Origin: Micractinium sp. NFX-FRZ
Lineage: Eukaryota > Chlorophyta > Trebouxiophyceae > Chlorellales > Chlorellaceae
Length of the DNA: 64,000 nucleotides
Direction of reading: 5' to 3'
NCBI GenBank assembly: GCA_029339195.1
Contig: JAPTJF010000042.1
Span: forward strand, 73,293 to 137,292
Shown: piece after piece, positions 44,401 to 54,314 of the stretch
How positions within the stretch are numbered: the stretch's first letter is position 1
How the letters are laid out: each line of letters opens with the position of its first letter
Notes under the pieces: generated by a model
What the model was told of the DNA's origin: nothing
The model's database searches: none
Seen by the model: the letters and a program-made list of their open reading frames with translations, nothing else
Position numbers and translations under genes: made by a program

Positions 44401-45807
44401 GGATCTCGTGCTGTTGCCGCTGGTGCGCCAGGGTCGAGAGCGCCGCCCCTGGGCCGGCCTGGCCAGCCGCTTGGACATTTGGACCCTCCCCACTCTCCAA
44501 CTCAAGTCTGACGTCTCACCCTGCCTCTTTGGCACCCCTGCCGTGCCTGCTTTGCCCGCCTTGCTGTGCGGGCACCACCCTGCAACTGACCACGCCTCAC
44601 CTCTGCTGTCCTCCACCCTACCCTGCCGCAGGCGCCGCCCTGGCCGACCAAATGCTCAATCCCAAGCGCTACGTCAACCACGCCTGGACCTACGTGGTGC
44701 TGCTGCTGCTGGCGGCCATCCTCATTGTGATGAGCCTGCTACCGCTGATGGACCCGTGGTACCAAGGGGCCGCGCTGCTCACGGGTGGGTGACGAGCAAC
44801 AGGCAGGCAGGGGAACACGAGCCGAGGGGCAGCAGGAAATTTGGCAGGCAGGTGACTCCTGCAGAGGCGGCTGTGCAAGACGTGCACAGCACCTGCCCCC
44901 CCAGGTGTGTGTGTGCTCACGCATGGCAAGCGCCTGCTCCCGCCGTCCCCCGCCTCGCAGGCCTGGTGGGCGGAACAGTGGTGCTGGCGGCGCCGCGGGC
45001 AGCCCGCGGCCGGCCGCGCGCGCGCAGCTGGCTGGCTCTGCAGTGCGTGTGCGCTGTGCTGGTCATTGCTGGCGCCACCCTGGCAGCGGTGGGCATCGCC
45101 ACCAAGGCTGACGTGGGCAAGCAGGCCGGCTTCCTGCAAGACGCCTCCTGCATAACCTTCGGCCGCTGGCAGTGCCTGCCCGCGGGCGCCAGCGCCAACG
45201 GCTGCCGTGTGGAGGAGCAGGCGGACGGCAGCGACGTGCTGCGCTGCCCCTCGGTGCGTGCGCACGCCTGTGAAACCGGCTTGCGCTGCCCTATGCGCGT
45301 GCTGCCCTGGCTGCTGGGCAGCGCGCCTTTGCCTGCACGTGGCGGAGCCGTGCATTTGCTGCCGCCTCGTTGCGTGCCTCGTTACGTGCCTCCCCTCCTG
45401 CACGGTGTGCACGCATCATTCAGCCCCCGCCTGCCCCAGCTGCATGCCCCAGCTCTGCACCAACCTACCCCCTGTCCCAACCCAACGGTTCTTGCTCCCC
45501 AACCCCCTCCTTTCTGCCCGCCTCCCCGCCTGGCTGCCTGCAGGGCGTGCTTGCGGTGCTGCCCAGCGGCACAAGCATCATGCCAGGCGACACTTCTGGC
45601 CTCACAGCACTCTGCTTCCAGTACTGCGCCCTCAGCGGCGGCGTGACAGGCGGCACGGGCGGCGGCGACCCGTCCAGCTCCCCGCCCCCGCCGCCCTCAC
45701 CACGGCCTGCGGCAAGCACAGGCGGTGGCAGCCTACCGCCCGGCAACGGCTCCGCGGGATGCAGCAATGCCACCGTGGTGCCAGGCGGTGACGGCGTGGC
45801 TTGTTGA
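41433..45807 (+). CDS. U-box E3 ligase domain fused to a rhomboid-type membrane domain (probable pseudoprotease)
   Basis: Nine exons, 790 aa: 41433-41964, 42118-42271, 42489-42648, 42864-43347, 43671-43813, 44082-44271, 44632-44784, 44961-45253, 45544-45807. All phases agree, including the U-box to rhomboid junction (exon 3 to 4, phase 0). Residues about 206-280 are a classic U-box (FFCPISLQIMRDPVVVPTGQ, YDRPCIERWLAQG), which recruits E2 for ubiquitin transfer. Residues about 308-325 (DPDLALAIRLQQEELQR) resemble a ubiquitin-interacting helix. From about 414 onward hydrophobic segments follow, with rhomboid signatures GGQWWRLFSSPF, LLFNM and CGASAG (Ser547). The loop and catalytic His positions are replaced (Gln491, Gln599), so proteolysis is doubtful. 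The tail is Gly/Pro-rich with several Cys. A role in membrane-protein quality control (ERAD-like) is inferred. Two separate genes remain possible without transcript data. Confidence 0.8.
43360..43440 (+). repeat. Intronic tandem repeat CCTTGGGCCCATGCCTG
   Basis: Four or more units of 17-21 bp occur immediately after the exon 4 donor (43348) of the U-box/rhomboid gene. It is a simple tandem array with no coding function. Confidence 0.85.
43859..43890 (+). repeat. Intronic copy of the exon 5 end plus donor in the U-box/rhomboid gene
   Basis: Exon 5 ends TTTGTGAATGCGGGGGTCAT then TCAG|GTGCGC at 43813. The intron repeats this as TTTGTGAGTGCGGGAGCCCC then ACAG|GTGCCT about 70 nt downstream. Confidence 0.8.
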
Positions 45808-46099
45808 CCCCTGGCCAGCCTGTGAAGTGGTGCCGCTGCTGCCCACCGGGCCCACACGCCTCAGCCCACCCCTACCAATCCCTCACTCATTCTTACTCAA
45901 CCCGATCCCTCTGCATTCTGTACGCCTCGCTTTCCCCTGCTATCTATTTTCTCCCGCTGCATGCCGCAACCTCCAGCCTGCCCCCCTTGCCTTGCAAAGC
46001 AACGCTCCCGAGCCGCCTGCTCTCGAGCCAATTCCTTCCAGATCGCAGTAGGCAGACTGAGCGCCAGTTGAGCGTCCCTCCAGTGGCACTGGCATTCCT

Positions 46100-46104
46100 T
46101 GTAA
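46100..46104 (+). terminator. TGTAA polyadenylation motif after the U-box/rhomboid gene
   Basis: TGTAA occurs about 290 nt downstream of the stop codon at 45807, the first such motif on this strand. It fits the usual algal poly(A) signal. Confidence 0.6.
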
Positions 46105-46529
46105 ATGCGCTTACAAGCATCTGCAGAGGTGCCGCGCCACGTGTTGGGCTTTGTGATGTGTTTGTTGTTGTTGTACGGTAGGCGATGAGTGATCAGAAAT
46201 TAAACCAGCCTGTCGGTGCCCGGACAGGGGCGCGAGCCATGAACCTGCCCAGCGGGCGGCCCAGATCAGTACCTGGTGGCATACATTCTTGGCTGCGTGA
46301 TGCAGTGTTGACTCCTTGCACGGCTGAGGACGAAGCCAGCATCTTGCGCAAGGTAGCGAGCTTGAAAGCAAACGACACCATGTCGTAGCGGCAACGTGCG
46401 GTTGCTCGGCCCACACTCCCAGACCTGCGTCGACTACTGCCCGCAGTCCCACCCGGCCGCCAGCCAGAACTCCCGTTACTTCATCGTTCATATAACATAC
46501 TTGAACGGCATACTATGAGGTTCTTGAGG

Positions 46530-46581
46530 CTTACAGCTTACAGCTTAAGCTTACAGCTTATGTAAGCTGTAAACAGCTTAC
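46530..46581. repeat. Palindromic TTACAGCTTA/TGTAAGCTGTAA cluster between convergent genes
   Basis: Units of TTACAGCTTA are repeated directly and then inverted (46551-46572 is a near-perfect palindrome). Because TTACA is TGTAA on the other strand, the cluster carries poly(A)-type motifs in both orientations. It lies between the plus-strand gene ending at 45807 and the minus-strand gene ending at 47191. The rest of 45808-47190 holds no recognised gene. Confidence 0.75.
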
Positions 46582-47029
46582 AAATACTGACGCCACTGCA
46601 GGGTGCACGTCAGCACGCCGCGCAGACACGCTCCGACATGCCGTTCCCGGCAGTAGCCGTCTGCTCCCAATTCATACAACGCACCCACAAAGTCCGCACA
46701 TAAACAAGACAACGACCGTGTGTTGGGCCTGCTGCTGCGCGCGCGCGAAAACGCCAGCGAACACAAAACGGCTCGGGACCCCGCCCATCGCCTTACTTAC
46801 AAATTATCGTTTGCGACGATGCGGGTGCCACCGAGTTGGAACCCGCAGTTGAGCATGATAGGAGCATTTCCCGTGCGCGACTTTTGCGCCCGATTTTGGC
46901 GACGCTCACACGCTGCTGCGGCGAGGCCGCAGCCTCCCTCGTTCGCCACAACGTCCGATGGCATTGCGCATTTTAGAAACAGCATCGTGCCTACGCGACC
47001 GCAGAGCCCTGTGCGCCAACCGCCTGGCC

Positions 47030-47034
47030 TTACA
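47030..47034 (-). terminator. TGTAA polyadenylation motif after the lipocalin-like gene
   Basis: TTACA on the plus strand is TGTAA on the minus strand, about 157 nt after the stop codon at 47191. A second copy lies at about 46798. Confidence 0.6.
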
Positions 47035-47190
47035 CGTGGCACCTGTTCGCTTCACAGTGTAGCTATAGCCATTTCATGGCTCGCAATGAATGTGTGTGGC
47101 ACGACAAAAACCAAGGCAGCACGTTGAACTGGTAGGCCGCTTGTTAAAATGGGTGGGCCTGCTGGCGTGGGCTGTCGCAGCCTGGCAGCT

Positions 47191-48900
47191 TTAGGAGCAG
47201 TCGGCGCCGCTGCCGGGGGCGCAGCGGTACTCGCACCCCTGCTGCACGACGTCCAGCAGCTCGCTGCCGTCGATGCCCAGGTCGGCCAGCTTGGCCATCA
47301 TCACCTGTGGGCGGGAAGAAGAAGCGAAGTTGAAGTGTTGAGGGGGGCAAAAGCCCTAGTGCAGGTAGGTAAGGACGTCAATGCCCAGGTCAGCAAGGCT
47401 AGCCAGCATGACCTTCGGAAGAAAGCTCGGTTGATGGGGGAACAAGAGGACGGGGTGCGGACAAGGGGCATGGAAGCGTTCACCTACAAAAGTCAATGCA
47501 CAAGCTTTCCGGACACGCCAGGGGGGCACAGCATGCAGGCCATGCCATGGCACCCAGTGCAGTCCGTGGCCCCCAGCCCCCGCTGCCCCCTTGCCCGCAC
47601 GCCCGCACGCCGCAGCTTCCCCCGCACCTGTGCGTTGGCTGGGTCGACTGGCTTGCGGCTGAAGAGCCAGAGGCCGTTGCCATTGGTCTGGTAGCGCCTC
47701 AGCAGGGGATTGCGGGAGCCAGTGGAGCAGCCCTCCTTGGTGGGGCGGGAGGGAGCACCGGCAGAGACAATGGCCCAGTCATATCCCGTGGGCGAGCGGT
47801 CGGTCACATTCTCAGACTGGCCCAGTGCGACCACCCAGTAGGGGCCGCCACGGCCAAACTGCGACAGTGGGGAAAGGGCGGGGAGGGGAGGGTGAGGCGG
47901 CATGCCGGTCAGCCCGAGGCGCAGGAGGTTGCAGAGATGGCGGCATGGGGCGCAGGTCGTGGCAGGCATGCTGGGCAGTTGGCACACGCCGCCTGCTCGT
48001 GTGACCCGTCACGCTGTCCGTACATGCCACCCCCCTCCACAATAGAAGGCAGCCCACTCACAATGCGGGCGTCAGACTCGCCGTTGCCGGCACTGAAGCT
48101 GATGCCCACACGCAGCTTGGAGGGCTGGCTGGGATTGGGGATTGTTGCGATGGTCCTGTTGAGCAAGGCATTGGCGAAAAGGGAAGGGTTGTCAGTTGCA
48201 AGTAGGGTGGCACTCGTGAGGTGGTGAGTGTGGAAGCTGGGGAGTGCACGGGGCCATGGCTGGCAGCAGGGGGGTGGCTCCTCGTCTCCTTGCCACCTGG
48301 CTGGCAGGCAACCTCCGCTCACCTGGGCCCGCCGGCCTCGCTGGTCCCCGCAACCTCGCCATTCACGCGCTCCTTGTTTGAGTAGTTGTTTACCTGCAGC
48401 AACGCCGGGGGCAGGAGTGGTGTGTGCCTCAGGGCACGAGCTACCGATTGGCGGGGGCAGAGCACTTGCCTCGGGCGGCCTCACACTAGTAGCAATTCTG
48501 TGCTCACCAGCAGGCCGCCCTTGATCTTCTCATACTCGGCGAACACGCAGTACAGGTTGGAGCGGGGGGTGTACACGACTGGGACCTGCGGTTTAGGCAG
48601 GGCAAGCAGAGGCAGGAGGGGTGAGGCAGTGCGACACCACCGCCGCCGTGCGTCCCGAGGCACCGCCGTGGCTGCCGCCGCCGCTGCCCTGAAAGCGCTG
48701 CTGCTCCCACGGCTGCTCACCTGGCGCTGCACATACCACCTCTCGGCGATGTAAGAATCCAAATCGAAGTCTTGGACGGCATCGAAGAGCGGGGGCGGGC
48801 AGCGGGCCGACGTGACAATGCCTCTGGCGGCGGCGGGCCGGGCTGCGAGCGCCGCTGCCAGCGCCGCTATGAGCAGGAGGGTGGAGCGCAGGGGCGTCAT
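47191..48900 (-). CDS. Secreted lipocalin-like protein
   Basis: Six exons, 255 aa: 48900-48721, 48585-48508, 48393-48323, 48155-48062, 47858-47628, 47304-47191; phases agree. Signal peptide about residues 1-25 (MTPLRSTLLLIAALAAALAA). The mature part starts with FDAVQDFDLDSYIAERWYVQ, the lipocalin first-strand signature with a W-Y pair. Strand-like blocks follow (RSNLYCVFAEYEKIKGGLL, GPYWVVALGQSENVT, YDWAIVSAG, GLWLFSRKP), as in plant lipocalins and the lipocalin domain of violaxanthin de-epoxidase. The catalytic Cys-rich domain of that enzyme is absent. The C-terminus is Cys-containing (GCEYRCAPGSGADCS), possibly disulphide-bonded. Ligand unknown; the hydrophobic pocket of the family suggests lipids or pigments. 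The leader could be a thylakoid-lumen or secretory signal. Confidence 0.8.
47374..47418 (-). repeat. Intronic copy of the exon 6 acceptor and exon start of the lipocalin-like gene
   Basis: The real exon 6 starts GTGATGATGGCCAAGCTG and encodes VMMAKLADLGID. About 110 nt upstream the intron has a copy encoding VMLASLADLGID, preceded by AAG rather than CAG. The copy is diverged but clearly homologous. Confidence 0.85.
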
Positions 48901-49800
48901 GATCGAGCGCTATGATCGGCAGGAGGAACGAGAGAGAAGGTAAAAGATGAGCGGAGAGGCCGGAGTAACAGGGAAACGAGGGTGTGCCTCGTAATATGCA
49001 CAGGTGTCGTGCACGAGGCACCAGGCACCAGGCAGCAGGCGCGACGTCAGCATGGCAGGGTGCGGAGTGTGACACCTGGGGATGCAGGACGAGTTGGTAT
49101 TACTATTCTGTCAGGTTCATTGCATCCCTTGCAGGCCTGTCGCTTATTTTAAGCCATGCAACCCCGCTGCAGCTGCGCCCGAGGGCGTGCGGAGGAGGAA
49201 GGCGTGCGGGCACTCTGCAGCTGCAACGGTGCCGGATGGCAATGCTGCAACTTGCTTCGTGGCGCATAAACCCGAATGCGTGGTTTTTGGCACCAAGTCT
49301 TATCATCACACTCAAGCACATTTTACTAGAAGCTGGCGGCATTGCAGCAGGCGGAGGAGGCGGGCCGCTGCCCAGCGCTGGCGCCAACGGCGCTGGGTAC
49401 CCGGTGCGGGAGCAGGAATGGCCCCCAACTCTGATGCACAGCTGCTTCAGTCTTTCAGCTGGTCTACTAAACTCGACTGCACTAGACACATGCACCCATC
49501 ATTGCCTGGGGCGTGGTTCATGGCGACTGAATACCACAGCGCCTTGCAGCCGAGAGGAGCCGGGCGGGGCACGGCGTTGTGCCCCCGCCCGTCGCCGCAT
49601 CTGCCTCCTGCCGTGCGGCGGCCCTGTCGCCGATCTCAGGTGCTCACTACAGCTCCTGCCTTCCACGACAGGCGCTACTCTATTGATCTGCAAGCTCAGC
49701 GCCTTGCATGGGGTCTGGCGCCATTCAAGTGCCCATCTCGCCTCCTTCCCTCGCCCATTTCCTGCATTCACCCCTCAGCCACAGCTCTCATAGCAGCAGC
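48901..49800. promoter_or_regulatory. Divergent intergenic region between the lipocalin-like gene and repeat protein 1
   Basis: About 900 nt separating two divergently transcribed genes; it should contain both promoters. Open frames crossing it on the plus strand have no family similarity. No RNA gene or mobile element seen. Confidence 0.45.
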
Positions 49801-52800
49801 ATGTCCAAGAAGTCGCAGCGGGAGCTCAAAGTGCCTGACCTCTTCGGCCGGTTTGCCAGAAAGCGGGCGGCAGAGGTGAGAGAGCACTCTGCCTTCCGCC
49901 TGCACATCAGTGAGCATGTACTGACGCCATCGCATTGCCTCCACTCGCAGGAGCTTGACGCAGAGGAGGAGGCGGAGGCGGCGCAGCGGCGGCTGGCGCA
50001 GCGGCGGCGACGGCACGAGTCAGAGGGCGGAGAGCAGCAGCAGCCGGCAGCAGCGGCCCCAGCAGGGGCAGCAGCAGGGCAGGCGGGTGACCAATTTTAC
50101 GAGTATTCAGATGGGGAGGAGGACGGCGAGCAAGAAGGCTGGCAGCAGCACGCAAGCGCCGCACGGCCTGGCAGCAGCGGCAAGCGCGCCCGCCAGGGCG
50201 CAGCGGCGCCCCATGCGCCGCAACCGCCGGCGCAGCAGCGCTCATGTGGTGACATTTATTCGATGCTGTTTGCCTGCCCGTCACTCATAGGTGAGCGAGC
50301 AGTGGAAAGGAGCTCTTGGTGGGTGCTGGCATTGAGTGGCGCAGAGGACACGGAAACAGCTGAGCAGTTGGGTGCTGCAGGACTTGGCCCCCTGAGCCGG
50401 CAGCGTGCAATGCTCTCCTTGTGCGTGCTGCTGCATCCTGCCGACGGTATCATATTCTCAAAACTGTCACCTCAGCACTTATGCAAGACAGCAACAGCTC
50501 TGCCTATGCTCCCCACCAACTCTTGCACCCACAGATGCGCTGCTGGAGGCGGACGGGCTGCGCACCATCAGCCTGGTGGCACGGGACGCCGCCAGCCTGG
50601 CAGCCGCGCTGTGCGTGCGCACTGCTGACGTGGCGGGGCTGTGGCACCAGCTGGCGCGGCGCTGCGACCCCGCCTTCAGCGCCGGCGGCACCACAGCAGA
50701 AGGTGTGAAGCTGAACAAAGTTGCGCATGTGGGGAGTGTGTGCTCGTATTTGGCCTGCGTGCCCGCCCGCCTGCCTTTCTGCCCTTGCATATCGGTAAAT
50801 TGCACTCAATGATACCTCGAATCCTTGTTTCTGCTCCTTTGCGTTATCCTGCAGCGCTGGCGGTGGTGCGGCGTGCCTGCAAGGCCGACCCTGCCCGTGG
50901 AGCGGGCCTGAACAAGAGCACAGCACAGAAGGACTACTGCCTGACCGAGAAGGACCTGGCGGTGAGGGAGGGACGGGAAGGGGCAAGGGCAGAGTGAGGG
51001 ACGGGGATGCCAGGGGGTGCAGTATGAGGCTCATGCAGACGACAGTTGGGGGTGCAGGGTGCTGGGCTCGAGCAGCAATTGGAGCTGCCTGGGCATGTGT
51101 ACGGCGGGGAGCAGGGCAGGCACTACGGGCGCCGCTGTGCCCGCTCTGTGCTGCATCGGTGGGGCAGCATGGCAGGGCCACGCACGTGCGTTGGTGTGCA
51201 CCGTAACACACACCTCGCCTCTCAATACACTCCTTGCTGCTCGCAGGGCCTGTCCTACACCACATGGTACGACCCGTTTCTCTGGAACGCAGCACCCATC
51301 AAGATGTGAGGGCTGCTGCTGTTGGTGCCGACGTACGACGCGTATGCATGCCGCGCTGCACCTGCTTGCGGCTCCCTACCTGCTTGTGGCTGACTGTTCC
51401 ACCTGCCAGCCTCCTGCCGTCTGTCTGCGGATCCGCAGCTGCATGCCCGCCTGGTCACTCTGATTGAGCCTTCCCGCCTGCTTGCCTGCCCGCCTGCCTC
51501 ATGAGTGCAGGTACAACAAGCTGGAGGTCCTGTCCATCGCCCGCCGCAAGCACGGCTCGGCGGCTGGGCTGCAGGCCGCGCGGCTGGCAGCGCACAGCAA
51601 GGCGGTGAAGGCCAAGGCGGCTCGTGAGCAGGCCAAGGCGACGCGCAATCAGAAGGCGGAGCTGCGCAGGTGGGAGCACGGCAGGGAGGGGGCATTGGAG
51701 GTAGGGGGAGGGAGAGGCGGCAAAGGAAGGGGCGTCAACGCGGGCAGGTGCGGAAGGCTGGGCCAGACAGGGGCAGCGCACGCTGTGCCTTGCCTTCTTG
51801 AGGGCGCAGCAGTGCCTTCAGTTATGTCAGCTGGAGAGCGTGTGCGCACTGCGTCTGCCCCTTGTCCCACCCTCTCACCTCATCACCTCCCAATGTCCCG
51901 CCACCGGGCCGCATATGCGCAGGGAGGAGGTTTGCGCTGCGCTGGAGGACTCTGGGCTGTGGGAGCTGGACTCCCAACGGCACCGCAAGGACAAGAGGGT
52001 GCAGGCATTCATCAAGGTGGGGTGGGGTGGGCATGAAGACATCTTAAGAGTGTGGGGGGGGAGAGCTGGCAGGTCAGCATGGAGCCGGGGCCAGCGGGAG
52101 GTCAGTAACTGTTGGATTTGCGTCGGGTGCACTGTCTGGTTGTGTGTGATGCATGCTCAAGCATATCCGGAAGGCAGGGAAAGAAGGAAGGTGCATGCAG
52201 CCGCCCCCTGAAGTGGAGGCTCAGAGGCAGGCAAGTGTGCTGATGTCTCACGTGCACACTTCAACTGTCCACTTGCCTGCCCCCTGCTACAGCATGGCAG
52301 CGGCACCGCTGCGGGTGTGGCTGCAGCGCTGAGGGAGCAGGAGGAGGAGGAGGAGCGCAAGGCGCAGCGCAAGTGGCAGCTGCAGCTTCGGTGCGTTGGC
52401 CCTTCATACATTTGGCTGTTGAGAGTTGGTTCAGACGTTCTCATGGCGCACTCTACTCTGCCTGCCCATCCTGCGCGTTTGATTTGCTTGCCTGCATGCC
52501 TGCCGGGTGGCCTGTGCTCGCTCATCTGTTAGCCTGCCACTCGCCCAGCCCCTGGTTTCAACGAGCTAGGCACTGCCTCATCCTGCTCCTGAACTTTCCT
52601 TCCCGCCTTTCCCTGCAGGCTGGTCAAGGCAGGGCTGGGCAGCAAGACACACTGGAGCGCTGCGCAGGCCTACATTGCGGCAGGCGAGCAGCGGATGGCG
52701 GCGGTGGTGGAGGCAGTCAAGGAGGAGCACAAGGAGGTGGAGGTCAAGGCGCAGCGCAAGAAGCGTATTTACAAGCTGCTGGCAGCGGAGCAGCTGCCCC

Positions 52801-53600
52801 ACACCATCTACAGTGCCTATCCCCGCCTGCGAGTGCCCGGGCTGGATGATTACATTGAGAGCGGCGAGGGCAGCGAGGAGGCGCTGCTGGCGGCAGCCAG
52901 GGTGCTGCGAGATGCGGAGCAGGCCAGGGTGCAGCGGTACACACGCATGCGGCAGCTGCTGGCAGCGGAAGGCTTGGGCGGCCTGCACTCTTGTGCTGTG
53001 AAGATGTACATCCACAGCGGGGAGGGCAGCGAGGAGGATGTGCTGCAGCCGATGCGGCTGCTGCGGCAGGCAGAACTGGCGCACCGGCAGCGCTTCGCAC
53101 GCATGAGCCAGCTTCTGGCGGCGGAGGACCTGCAGGGGTACCACGACGTGCCAGCAGTGCAGATGTACACTCGCAGCGGGACAGGCAGCGAGGAGGCAGC
53201 GGTGGAAGCCGCGCGGGTGGCAGCGGCGGCGGCGCGGCAGCGTGATCAGCGCGCCGCCCGCATGATGCAGCTGCTGGAATGGGAGGGGATATCATATGAG
53301 GTGGTGGCACCAGATGCAGATGCCTTGTGGCTGTACGTGCGCCATGCCATCGGCACCGAGCAGGCAGCGCTGGAGTCGGGGCGACAGGCACACGGGGTGT
53401 GGCGAGAGCGCTCCCAGCGGCAGAGCATCCTGACACAGCTGCTAGCGGCACAGGGGATGGATATTCTGGAGTGGCAGCACAAGGTGGATGGCATTATTGC
53501 CTACGTGTACGACGGCATGGGCAGCCCTGAGGAGCTGGCGGCGCAGGCCAGGGCGCAGCGTGACGCCCGCGGCCCTGCGCTGGCAGCGTATGCCGTCTGA
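49801..53600 (+). CDS. Helical-repeat protein with F-box-like and XPA-C-like segments, tandem paralogue 1
   Basis: Nine exons, 693 aa: 49801-49875, 49951-50290, 50535-50702, 50855-50961, 51247-51305, 51511-51669, 51923-52016, 52293-52390, 52619-53600; phases agree. Basic N-terminus (MSKKSQRELKVPDLFGRFAR), then an acidic, Gln-rich stretch. Residues about 125-195 (CGDIYSMLFACPSLI, LRTISLVARDAASLAAAL, LWHQLARRCDP) look F-box-like. Residues about 215-290 (DYCLTEKDLAGL, PIKMYNKLEVLSIARRKHGS) resemble the C-terminal domain of XPA-type proteins (DYxLTEKDL, then MxLY and KHG). The rest is about seven helical repeats of about 50 residues (RMRQLLAAEGL, YIHSGEGSEE). No named family fits the whole. The basic and acidic segments suggest a nuclear role, by inference only. 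Confidence 0.7.
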
Positions 53601-54314
53601 GGAAGCAGGGCGGCGCTGTGCTGGCATTCATGAGCAGCCCAGGTGCATGAAAGATGCATGTAATGTTTTTGATAGAGAATTGAGGAGCTAATGGGGCCAC
53701 ATGGTGCACGGCTGCTCAGCAACAACAGGCGACAACAGGTTGTTGTTGGCAACAAGGTGCCTGCCGGCATGCCACAGGCAAGGCATAGGGGAGAGTCCAG
53801 CAGGGCAAGTGGAATCAATTTTGGAAATTTCGGAACACTCCCGTAAGCGTGCACTGCGCTCAGCGTATTCACCAGCTTTTGTCGTGCTATGCAGAGAGTG
53901 GGCACAGGAGCAGGCACAGGAAGGGAGGGGTGCAGGCACTCTGCCGTCTGGTGCCAGCGCCGCCGTTGCTTGTGCAGGAGAGGTACATGTCATGTCACTG
54001 CTGCATAGATCTTACAGGCACTGCAAGTGCCTCATCAAACGTGCCACACGCATCACATTCATAAGCACTGCAGCAGGCATGGCCCCTGCCCAAGGAGCGC
54101 CTTCGCCTCGTCAGCGCGTCACCGGCGCCGCCGCCACTGTAGCGATCTACTGCACAACCCGACGTGCCCTCGCCATTCAGCCGACATTAGCTGCATAAGT
54201 TGGTCAACAAGAATTGGACGCCTTGCGCTGGCCAACGGAAGTCACCCAGGGCTGCCCAACTGTCTCCGCGAACCTGCCGTCCGCGCCCCTCGCAACACTG
54301 TGCATCGCCGCAGA
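53601..54314 (+). other. Intergenic between the two helical-repeat paralogues, with TGTAA poly(A) motif at 53659-53663
   Basis: The TGTAA motif lies about 60 nt after the stop of paralogue 1 and is the likely poly(A) signal. The remaining 650 nt should contain the promoter of paralogue 2. No gene recognised. Confidence 0.55.
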
